From contig CM038052.1 in NCBI GenBank assembly GCA_021397845.1, forward strand, positions 130,329,854 through 130,393,853: 64,000 nt of DNA, written 5' to 3'. This document shows positions 10,811 through 21,043 of this stretch, one piece after another. Each line of letters begins with the position of its first letter. The first letter of the stretch is position 1. The position numbers were made by a program, and so were the translations under genes. Source of the stretch: Areca catechu. Lineage: Eukaryota; Streptophyta; Magnoliopsida; Arecales; Arecaceae. Below the pieces are notes generated by a model. It made no database searches. It was not told the origin of the DNA and saw only the letters and a list, made by a program, of their open reading frames with translations.

Positions 10811-13778
10811 TGTACATAATACAAATTAACTTGTCTTTGAGTACTTCAGCTTCTAGTTCATGGGTATTGGATATCGCATGTAGGTCTCATATATGCAAGT
10901 CTTTACATGGACTTCACAGAATTAGGAGGATAAAATTTTAGAATTAAAAGACTGGTACTGTGTTCCAAATATTATTAGAAATATTATTTCTATACCCTTA
11001 TTCTTACAACAAGATTTTGAAATTAATATAAGGAGCAATGGATGCTCTATTTTTCATTCTAATATTTTTTTTGGAACTAATTTATTTGTTCTTTTACTCA
11101 ATGATGGAGTTTTACTTGTTGAAAACAAAAAAGAAAGAAAGAAGATATCAATATCACCTTTTTTGGCATTGTCGATTAGGTCATATTAGTAATTGAGTCT
11201 AGGATAAACAAGTTATACAAAGATAAATTTTTTAATCCTTATGATTATCAATCATTAAGAATTTGTGAATCCTGTCTTTTAGGTAAAATGACCAAATCTC
11301 CATTTATTGGTCATGGAGTAGGGCAACTAAGTTATTAGGGTTAATACACACAGATGTATATGAATCCATGTCAACTCAAGCCAAAAAAGGATACTCTTAT
11401 TTCATCACCTTTATTGATAATTTATCTATGTTTGATTATGTGTATCTTATGAAACATAAATTCGAAGCCTTTGATAAATTTAAAGAGTATCAAAGTATAG
11501 TTGAGAAATAAACTAAAAAAAGTATTAAAATCCTTTGGTCAGATTGAGGAGAAGAATACTTATCTAGTGAATTTCTTGATTATCTTAAGGATAAAGGCAT
11601 TCTCTCAGAATGGACACCTCCATATACACCATAATTAAATGGTATAGCATAAAGAAGAAATTATACTTTGTTAGACATGGTAAGGTCCATGATGAGCTTT
11701 ACTGATTTTCCTGTATCCTTTTGGGATTATGCTATAGAGACTCTGCTTTATACTATACATAGTACCATCAAAATCAGTAGCTAGCACTCTATATGAGTTA
11801 TGGAAAGGCAAAAGATGATGTCTTAAATATGTTAAGATTTAAGGTAGCTCGACTTATGTTAGAAATATGTTTGGACATTAGTTGAGTGTTAGGACTGATA
11901 AATATAGGTTTATCCTCGAGAGGGTATTGGATATCTTTTTTATCATCCTACTGAACAAAATATTTTTATTAGTAGGCATGCCACTTTCTTGGAAAAGGAA
12001 TTTATCCAAGGAGGCAGTGGTAGGATACTTGAACTTAATGAAGTACAAGATCAACAACCTACTCCTACAGACAATCAACCTCAAATTTCTTAACCACAAG
12101 TACCTATTAATAGGTACCACCACAACACACACCTTCTCTTCGTAGGTCAAACAGTGCAGGATGCACATCTCAGATATGATTTTGTCATTAGAAATAGCAA
12201 TGAAGCCAGCATCATTTAAGATGATGATCCTTTGACCTATATAGAAGCTGTCTGGAGTAAAGACTCTGATAAATGGCTTGATACCATGAAATCTGATAAA
12301 AACTCTATGTATACCAACCAGGTTTGGACCTTGGTTGATCCACCTGAGGGAGTAAATCCAATAGGATACAAATAGGTCTTCAAAAAGAAGATTAGAGCAG
12401 ATGGCCAAGTAGAAACCTACAAGACTAGGCTAGTGGCAAAAGATTTCAAACAAAGACATGGAATTGACTATGATGAAATATTTTCACCAATAGCTATGCT
12501 CAAGTCCATTAGAATTTTGCATACTATAATTATGAAATATGGCAAATAGATATAAAGATTGCCTTTCTTAATAGATATCTTGAGAAAAAGGTCTATATGT
12601 CATAGCCAAAAGGGTTTGTCTCAAGTGGGAGACCAAACCAAGTATGCAAGCTTAAGAAATTCATTTTTGGATTAAAGCCAGCATCGAGGAGTTAGAACAT
12701 CTATTTTGATAAAACAATCAAGGAATTTGGTTTTATCAAAAATATGGATGAACCATATGTGTATAAGAAGACAAATGGGAGTGCCATTGTCTTCTTAATA
12801 TTATATGTTGATGACATACTTATCATTGGAAATGATATTTTAATTTTGCAATCGATCAAAGCTTGGCTATCTAAAATATTTTTCATGAAGGATTTGGAAG
12901 AAGCATCATATATACTAGGTATAAAGATCTATAGAGATAAATCTAAGAGGATGCTCGACTTATCCCAATCCAGGTATATTAACTTAGTATTGAAAAGATT
13001 TAATATAGAGGGAAGTAAAAGGGGTTACTTACCCATGAGTCAGGACAAACATCTTTCTAAGAATATGTCTTCTAAGACACTTGAATAGAGATAAATGATG
13101 GGTAAGATTTCTTATGCTTTGACTGTAGGATCAATCATGTATGCCATGTTATGTACCAGGCCTGATGTTGCTTATACCTTAGGCAGAGCAAGAAGATTCT
13201 AGGTTGATCCAGGGAAGGAGCATTAGAAAGCTATAAAATATTTTTAAGTATCTTAGAAGGACTAAAGATATTTTTCAAATATATGGAGGATTGTATTAAA
13301 ATTAGAAGGCTATACTGACTCTAATTTTCAATCAGATCTAAATGATAGTAAATTCATATCAGGGTATATCTTTACTCTATATGAAGGTGCAGTGAGTTGA
13401 AAAAATACCAAGTAATAAAATATAGCTAACTCAGTTATTGAGACAGAATACTTGTTACTAGTGAAGCGGCTAAGGAAGCTATTTGGATGAAGAAGTTCAT
13501 CTCAAATTAGATGTAGTTCCTGTAATACAATAGGCAGTGCCACTTTACTGTGATAACACAGAGCTATGTACAAGTTAGAGAACCAATGTCTCATAAAAAA
13601 TTGAAACACATCCTATGATGCTTCCATCTCGTTCATGAGATTATTGAAATATATGATTTTAGAATGAGTAGACACAAAGAACAACATAGTAGACCTATTC
13701 ACTAAGGCCCTTCCTCAACAGTAATTTGATCGCCATTTAGATTGTATGGGAATAAAATACAAGGGCGATTGGCTTTAG
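10811..13778 (+). pseudogene. pol: B1 pol (heavily broken)
   Basis: Order as in B3: protease remnant (WVLDIACRSHICKSLHGL, near 10860-10915), GAG-pre-integrase, integrase core (about 11330-11800), RT and RNase H. The longest readable piece is the RT centre at 12744-13088 with LYVDDILIIGND and ASYILGIKIYRDKS. RNase H follows in pieces to the stop at 13776-13778 (..GDWL). There are dozens of stops and small indels. TAG replaces the Gln of the motif YMSQPEGF at 12603-12605 and the Trp of an HW motif at 13224-13226, as in B3. Confidence 0.82.
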
Positions 13779-13792
13779 TGTAAGTTGAAGAT

Positions 13793-13924
13793 TAAAAGAA
13801 TAGTGCCCTGAAAGCCATCATATTTCTTACATATCATGGGCATTTCTATAAAATTCTCTTGACTTAAATAAAAGGTATTTTGTTTCATCATATGCTGTAT
13901 CTTATACTTTATTATTTTAAGATT
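13793..13924 (+). repeat. B1 3' LTR, piece 1 of 3
   Basis: Starts TAAAAGAATAGTGCC, equivalent to the TGAAAG(A/G)ATT start of other B LTRs, just after a decayed purine tract. The LTR is interrupted at 13924 by A2 and resumes at 25321. Confidence 0.85.
13920..13924 (+). repeat. Target-site duplication of A2, left copy (AGATT)
   Basis: AGATT directly before the TG of the A2 5' LTR; an identical AGATT follows the A2 3' LTR at 25316-25320. The uninterrupted B LTRs have AAGATT(A/G)T at this place (42817 region), so the insertion point is confirmed by comparison. Confidence 0.95.
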
Positions 13925-14754
13925 TGTTGGCCCCTAAAGTTATTTTGATGATAACAAAACATTGGAGCATACATTTAATTATCTAACAACTCTTCAAGTG
14001 ATTGACAAGTTTTTGTAGGACAGCTACATTGACACATTTTTTTTCCTACAATCTTTAATATTTTGTGTTGAGTTGTAAAATACTTAGATTCTTGTAAAGA
14101 AGAACCCTACAAAAAGTTTCCTGTTAAAATCAGTTAAAGGGTTACTTCTACTAGTTTTTCTTGCTTCAAGTTTTCTTGAATTTATTGTAAGTAGTGTTTG
14201 AAGAAGATTGTTAAAGCTTGGGATAAGTGTTCTGGAAGTTTGAAGCTGATCTAGCTGAAGAACCACCTTCGAGACGACTGGATGAACAACCCAGCCGACT
14301 TTGGCACTAGCACTGAAGACAAGTTCTTTGGCACACAGATCTAGCCGATTGGCACCAAGGACCAGCCTACTCGTCCAGAACATGGTTAAGAATGTTCTGA
14401 GATCCACAGGAATCCATCCGTCCGGATTTAGATCTAGCTGACTCATCCAGAACTCAGTTGAAAATGGTCTGAGAAGCCTCTGAGATTCCAGCCAACTGGA
14501 ATTCAGCCCAGCTGACTCATCTAGAGTGAGGTATTTTTTCAACTATGGAAGCTAGCTGACTGGCACTCAACCCAGTCGACTCGAACTTCATCTGAGCTGA
14601 CTCGAAGTTTGTCCGAGTCGACTGGAATGATGGGGTCACCTCCAACAGCTAGTTCCAGTTCTCAGTTTTTGAATTCCAAAAGTGCTCCAACGTTAACCTA
14701 TCACCTCCCAACGGTCTACAACATTCAAAATCATGGGAAGGCAGTTGAAGTCTC

Positions 14755-14762
14755 TATAAATA
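14755..14762 (+). promoter_or_regulatory. TATA box of the A2 5' LTR
   Basis: TATAAATA, conserved at 24446-24453 in the 3' LTR. Defines U3/R boundary at roughly 14785-14790 by the usual spacing; the exact start is not visible. Confidence 0.7.
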
Positions 14763-15043
14763 AGGTATGAGAACATCCTTGAAGAGGCTAATAATTTATT
14801 GAGCATTTATTGAACACTTATTGAAGTGAAGTGAGAGAGCATTAGAGCTTTAAAGATTACCTTCAAGCCTGCAACAACTCTTACCAGAAGTTTGAAGCAC
14901 TTTGAGGAAAGCAAGGAAGCCATTGAAGTGTATTGAAGAGCATTCAGTGGATCTTCACTCGAGCTGCATTGGCAACCACCCAGACAACATAGTTTGTCTT
15001 TATTGTTGCTTTTCTTATTCTATCTTTTAGAATATTTGGGTTA

Positions 15044-15341
15044 TTGGTGAGCCCTGTTGTAAAAACCAAATAGGTTACTTTGGTGAGCCTTTAAAACCAG
15101 AGTGTAGAGATTTCTTTGGTGAGCCTAGCTAAAAACCAAAGTGTAGAGGTTTTAGGTGAACTTGTAAAAACCTAGCTTGGGTTTCTTTGGTGAGCCCAGT
15201 TTCAAAAATTAAAGTGTAGAGGTTTGGATTGTGAGCCTGTAAAACAATCTGACTGAATTCTGGTTTGGGGGATATAGTGGAAATCCCGAGTGGTGAACTT
15301 GGGTAGTGGACATAGGAGCTGGGTTGCTCCGAACCACTATA
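15044..15341 (+). promoter_or_regulatory. Array of GAGCC hairpins with covarying stems in R-U5
   Basis: Six units in a row share the loop pattern (GA)GCC...AAAA, flanked by complementary arms. Arms are TTGGT/ACCAA (15044/15065), CTTTGGT/ACCAGAG (15078/15096), CTTTGGT/ACCAAAG (15114/15135), TAGGT/ACCTA (15153/15170) and GATTGT/ACAATC (15227/15244); the unit near 15185 is decayed. A longer-range pair TATAGTGG/CCACTATA (15273/15334) closes the series. Arms change together between units, so pairing rather than sequence seems kept. Seen also in A1, the A2 3' LTR and solo LTR E. Function unknown; it lies in the 5' untranslated part of the element RNA. Confidence 0.6.
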
Positions 15342-15507
15342 AATCTACTTTGTTTGGTTATGTTTACTTTATCTTTTAGCTTCTACTTTCTTTCTCTGAT
15401 TAACACAGCACCTAATCACTAATTGGAATTGATTGTGCACATACTTGCGAAAATTTTATAATTCCCAATTCACCCCCCTCTTGGGACTAAACCACCTGGA
15501 CAATAGC

Positions 15508-15519
15508 TGGTATCAGAGC
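15508..15519 (+). other. A2 primer-binding site (initiator tRNA-Met)
   Basis: TGGTATCAGAGC, two bases after the LTR end; perfect copia-type match to the 3' end of plant initiator tRNA-Met. Confidence 0.95.
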
Positions 15520-15548
15520 AGTGTCTTTGATTACTTGAGTTAAGATCG

Positions 15549-17444
15549 ATGGCTCATCCCATGAGTACATCCTTGGCCGAGGGCCAATCAACAAATAGAC
15601 CTCCACTATTCACTGGCACTAATTATTCATATTGGAAGGCACAAATAAAAATTTACATACAAGTTGTAGATTTTCAATTATGGAAGGTCATCTTGAAAGG
15701 GCCACATATTCCCATAATTAAAGTTGATGGCATGGACATCCCTAAGCCTGAAGAGGACTGGGATGATCATGACATGAAAATGGGGGAATTGAATGCCAAA
15801 GCAATGAACTTATTATATTGTGCTTTGGATGCTAACGAGTTCAACCGAATTTCCACTTGCTCATCAGCAAAGGAAATCTGGGATAAACTCGAAGTGACCC
15901 ATGAGGGAACTTCCTAAGTGAAAACCTTCAAGATAAATCTTTTAGTTCATAATTATGAATTATTTAAAAAGAAACCTTCTGAAACAATATCTGCCATGTT
16001 CTCTAGATTTACAGATATTATTAATGGTTTAAAGAGTCTTGGCAGGGTATACTCTAATGCAGATCTAGTTCAGAAGATCCTTCGTTCTTTGCCAGACAAA
16101 TGGGATCCCAAGGTAACTACGATCCAGGAAGCCAAAGATCTCAACATTTTGATACTGGATGAATTGCCGGGATCACTCATCACCCACGAGCTAACAATGC
16201 AACATAGAATGGAAGATGAGCAGAAGAAGAAGAAGACAATAGCCTTCAAGGCTACTTCCGATTCAAAAAGGGATGATGAAGTATCTGAAGAAGAAAGCAC
16301 CTCCTCCAATGATGACCTAGAAGACGAAGACATCGCTATGGTTGTGAGGAGATTTAGAAAATTTATGGAAAGAAAAAAAGGAAGGTACAACCAGAAATTT
16401 CACAGGAAGGATTATGGAAAGAAAAAGGAAAAGGACAGAGAGAAAGATAAAGAGGTAGTCCCCACATGCTATGAATGTAAGAAGCCAGGGCACATACATT
16501 CGGACTGTCCAATGTTAAAGAAATCCTTCAGACAAAAAAAGAAGAAGAAAGCCATGGTTGCCACATGGTCTGATAGTGAAGACTCAACTTCATCGGAAGA
16601 AGAAGAGACTACCAAGGCTGCTAATCTTTGCTTAATTGGTCTGGAAGATGAGGTAACATCCCCTAACAACTGCACTGAATTAACTTTTAAAGAATTAAAT
16701 TCTACTTTTCATGATTTACTCTCTGAATTTAAGAAAGCTGGAGTAAAGATAAAATCATTGAAAAATATGAATGATACTTTACTCAAACAAAAGGATGAGA
16801 TTTCAGAAAAGAATACTTTATTATAAAAGGAATTGCATATCTTTTCTGAAAAATTTGAAAAATTGAAAAATGAGAATTTATCATATGAAAAGAAAAATAC
16901 TGATTTACTTGTTGAAAACATTGAATTAAAAAAGGAGGTTACAAAACTCAAGCCTTTGGTTGAAAAACTCACTTTATCTTCAAATAAGCTTGAGCTAATT
17001 TTAAAAGAACAACGAATTTCTGAAAATAAAGCTGGAATTGGTTTCAACACTTCTTTTGTAAATGGAATTTCAGCAATAACTTTTGTGAAATCCAAAACAC
17101 CAGCTCCAAATATTTTATCTCAAAAAGTTTCAGCCACACTAAAAGCTATTTCTACTTCAAAATCTTTATTATATGCTCCTAAGAATTTGATAAAAAATGC
17201 ATACTTTCCAAAAAGTTTGAAATCTGCATCAAATGCATCAACTTCTAGAACTTCAAATTCTGTTTCTAACAAAAATTCTAAAGTTGTTTGCTATGCTTGT
17301 AAAAGAATTGGACATAAAGCTTTTGAATGCAATAATCTTAGAAATGTCCATAAAAAGATAAAAAAGATTTGGGTTCCCAAAGGAACCACCTCTGCTGACC
17401 TGCAAGGATCCAAGGTAGCTTGGGTACCTAAAAGAATTCATTGA
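15549..17444 (+). pseudogene. gag: A2 gag, one frame with two internal stops
   Basis: Virus-like-particle protein. One reading frame of 632 codons from ATG 15549 to TGA 17442-17444, broken only by TAA at 15915-15917 (Gln in A1: GTSQVK) and TAA at 16824-16826 (Gln in A1). Parts in order: UBN2-type capsid half (to about residue 210), Lys/Glu-rich linker, CCHC knuckle CYECKKPGHIHSDC (16467-16508), Ser/Glu acidic stretch, a long heptad-like coiled coil (about 16740-17020) and a second CCHC knuckle CYACKRIGHKAFEC (17289-17330). Two knuckles flanking a coiled coil make it longer than most copia gags. The stop overlaps the start of the pol frame. Confidence 0.92.
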
Positions 17445-20400
17445 TTGTTTTGCAGGAATATCTTGCAGCCCAAAAATTGAAGAAAAGGTGGTACTTGGAC
17501 AGCGGCTACTCAAGACATATGACGGGTGACAAGGACCAATTCATCACTCTTGAAATGAAAGAAGGAGTTATGGTCACCTTTGGAGATAATGGCAAAGGGA
17601 GAATAATCAGTATCGGTAATATCAAAATAACTCCCTTCACTTTTATTGAAAATGTTTTGCTAGTAGCAAATTGAAGCATAATCTATTAAGTATAAGTCAA
17701 TTGTGTGATAAAGGCTTCAAGGTTGTCTTTGAGTCCTCTATGTGTATAGTAACTAACTCTTTAGATTCTAGCAATAAATTTATTGGACATAGACTCGAGA
17801 ATATCTATGTGGTAGATCTTGATGATCTTGCTATGTCTAATAGCCCTAGTCTAGTTGCAATGAATGCTAAAATCAAAGAGTCAGGCTTACTATGGCATAG
17901 ACGATTAAGTCATGCTAGCATGCATACAATTGCCAAATTAATTTCTAAAGATCTTGTTAGAGGCATGCCTAAGTTTAAAGTTGATTTGAATCATGTTTGT
18001 GATGCATGCCAAATGGGTAAACAAATTAGGGGAGTTTTAAATCAAAGAATGTAGTTTCTACAACAAGACCTCTTGAACTACTTCACATGGATCTTTTTGG
18101 ACCTAGTAGGACTACAAGCCTAGGATGAAATATGCTCTTGTGATAATAGACAATTTTTTGAGATTTACATGGGTTTTGTTTATCGCATCGAAAGATGAAA
18201 CTTTTCATGTTTTTAGAAAATTTCATAAAAATGTTTCAAATCAAAAGAACTTATCTTTGATTTCAATTAGAAGTGATCACGGAACTGAGTTTGAAAATCA
18301 ATTTTTCAAAGATAATTGTACTAAATTTGGCATTGATCACAACTTCTCCGCTCCTAGAACACCTCAACAAAATGGTGTTGTAGAGAGGAAAAATAGGACA
18401 TTGGAAGAAATGGCTCGCGCAATGTTGTGTGAAGGCAATCTTCCAAAGTACTTTTGGACAGAAGCGGTGAACACTGCATGCTATATTTTAAACCACGTTT
18501 TGATCCATCCTTTTTTAAAGAAAACCCCCTATGAGCTTTGGAATGACAAAAAACCCAATATTAGTTATTTTCATGTATTTGGTTGTAAATGCACAAAGCA
18601 TTTTCCATGTAATGAATAACCTAGGAAAAGATAATTTAGGAAAATTTGATTCTAAAGCTGATGATGCAATTTTCCTAGGTTATTCATTACATAGCAAAGC
18701 ATATAGGGTTTTTAATAAAATGACTCTTACTGTTGAAGAGTCAATTCATGTTGTTTTTATTGAAACTAACCCTACACCTTCTAGACAAGAAGAGTGCATA
18801 GATAATGATGCAGGTACATTATAAAAATGAATGGATGACTTGAGCATTCAAGACAAAGACACTCAAGATAGAGAAGAAATGGTAAGTAAGGATCACACTG
18901 ATCTACCGAGGGACTGGAGGTATGTTACTTCTCACCCTAGAGAATTAATAATAGGAGATCCTTCACATGGTGTTAGGACTAGGGCTACACATAAGGACGC
19001 ACATGATTACCTAGCCTTTGTATCACAAATAGAACCACATAGCTTAAAAGAGGCTGAGACTGACCCAAACTGGATGATGGCAATGCATGAAGAACTAAAC
19101 CAGTTTGAAAGAAATATGGTATGGACACTTGTAGATAGACCTATAGACCACCCAATTATAGGAACTAAATGGGTCTATAGGAATAAATTAGATGAACAAG
19201 GAAATATCATAAGGAACAAAGCTAGATTAGTGGCTAAGGGATATAACTAAGAAGAAGGTATTGATTTTGATGAAACTTATGCACCCGTAGCAAGATTAGA
19301 AGCTATTAGATTATTACTTGCATTTGCTTGCTACATGAACTTTAAACTTTTTCAAATGGATATAAAATGTGTATTTTTTAATGGTTTTTTTTTTGAACAA
19401 GTTTTTATGGAACAACCACCAGGTTTTGAAAATCACACTTTTCTAAATCATGTATTCAAATTAAACAAAGCATTGTATGGTTTAAAACAAGCACCTAGAG
19501 TCTGGTATGATAGACTTAGCACTTTCTTAATTGAAAATAATTTTTCAAGAGAAAATGTAGATAAAACTTTGTTTATCAAAAAGAAAAATAATGATATCAT
19601 AGTTGTACAAATATATGTAGATGATATCATTTTTGGTGCAACTAACGAATCTTTATGTAAAGAATTTGCTAAGCTTATGCAGGGAGAATTTGAAATGAGC
19701 TTAATGGGCGAGCTGAACTACTTCCTTGGACTTCAAGTAAAACAAACTAAGGAAGGCATCTTCATCAACCAAGCCAAATACATCAAAGAAATCATCAAAA
19801 AGTTTGGTATGGAGAGTAGCAAAACAATGAGCACACCCAAGAGCCCAGCTTGCAGACTGGACAAAGATGAGAATGGATCCAATGTTGACCAAAAGCTATA
19901 TAGACGTATGATCGGATCCTTATTATATTTGACTGCAAGTAGACCTGATATATTATATAGTGTATGTGTATGTGCTAGATTTCAGTTATCACCAAAAGAA
20001 ATATATATGCTTGCTGTAAAAAGAATAATTAAATATTTGAAAGGAACAAGTAATTTAGGAATTTGGTATTCTAAATATTCTACTTTGAATTTGATTGGAT
20101 TCTCTGATGCTGATTATGCTGGTTGTAAGATAGATAGAAAAAGCATTAGTGGTACATGTCAATTTCTAGGGTTGAATTTAATTTCATGGCACTGTAAGAA
20201 GCAAAACTCCGTAGCCTTGTCCACAGCCGAGGCTGAGTACGTGGCTGCCGATAGTTGTTGTGCTCAAGTATTATGGATTAAACAACAACTAGAAGATTTT
20301 GATGTATCACAATCTAAAATTCCAATTAAATGTGATAACACAAGTGCTATCAATTTAACAAAGAATCCAATTCAACACTCTAGAACCAAGCACATTGAAA

Positions 20401-20558
20401 TTAGACATCATTTTATTAGGGATCATATTTCTAATGGTAATATTGTGCTTGACTTTGTGCCAACTGAAGATCAATTAGCTGATATTTTCACCAAGCCACT
20501 CAATCAAGATAGATTTGAGCTAATTAAAAGTGAATTAGGACTTTGTGATCCCTTCTAG
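17441..20558 (+). pseudogene. pol: A2 pol: protease, integrase, RT, RNase H (broken)
   Basis: The frame opens in -1 relative to gag, at TTG 17441 (ATG in A1). Protease DSGYSRHMTGD (Asp codon 17498-17500; Cys of A1 is Tyr). GAG-pre-integrase LLWHRRLSHA and CDACQMGK (17671-18054). Integrase core with IRSDHGTEFEN and PRTPQQNGVVERKNRT (18125-18500). RT with WTLVDRP, FQMDIK and YVDD (19614-19625) intact. RNase H with ALSTAEAEYVAA, end LGLCDPF at 20556-20558. Breaks: TGA 17672-17674 plus shift; shift near 18030; 4-base loss near 18117; inverted insertion near 18592-18630; TAA 18822-18824; TAA 19248-19250. The last 408 codons (19335-20558) are open. Confidence 0.93.
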
Positions 20559-21043
20559 ATTCTTTATCCTAATTCCTTCAATTCTAAGGAAATTTCATCT
20601 AGAAAACCTCCTCTATCTATTCTATTTTATTGAGCTCTAATTTACTTTAAATTCTATTCGAAATCCTTCTAAATTTTGTTCAAAATTTTCAAAACTCTAC
20701 TCTTCTTGTTCGAGTCGACTGGATCCTAATCCGATTCGACTGGATTTTTCTCTGTGTTTTGAACTTGTTCTGGCCTAGCCGACTCGAACAGTTTCGAGTC
20801 GACTAGAATTTCTGATGATTTTAGAGAAGCTCTGGCCGAGTCGACTGGAAACCCTTTTTGGGCTTCTCGAGTCGATTGGATTTTCGCACCAAGGCTTTTT
20901 ATTTAGGGATATAAACTGTTCTCCGAACCGTTTAGCTTCTATATTGTTTCTTCTAACGGTTTACTTATCTCCTAAACCCTCTCCAAAGTCTTCCTTCTCC
21001 CTTCCAAGCATTCCATTTTCTTGTTCTTCGATCTTCCCTAGCT
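20559..21043 (+). promoter_or_regulatory. A2 spacer before ORF3: U3-like motifs and TATAAAC
   Basis: Non-coding. From about 20707 to 20880 it carries repeated GTCGACT/GCCGACT words resembling the LTR U3, including AGCCGAC at 20777-20783, then TATAAAC at 20910-20916, 134 bases before the ORF3 ATG. A1 keeps the same order and spacing (127 bases). The GTTT/AACGGTT words after it are also kept. I infer an internal promoter for ORF3. Confidence 0.5.

Larger units (their letters stand above)
13925..15505 (+). repeat. A2 5' LTR
   Basis: Starts TGTTGG; ends ...ACAATA, where the 3' LTR ends GTAACA (1581 bp). Contains a U3 rich in GTCGAC/GCCGAC motifs (14265-14635), TATA box at 14755, and a hairpin array (15044-15341) in the predicted transcribed part. 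Confidence 0.95.

Noticed and set aside
16070..16675. Antisense frames across A2 gag
   Set aside because: Shadows of the acidic/basic gag linker (long Ser/Phe runs); no domain and not kept in A1.
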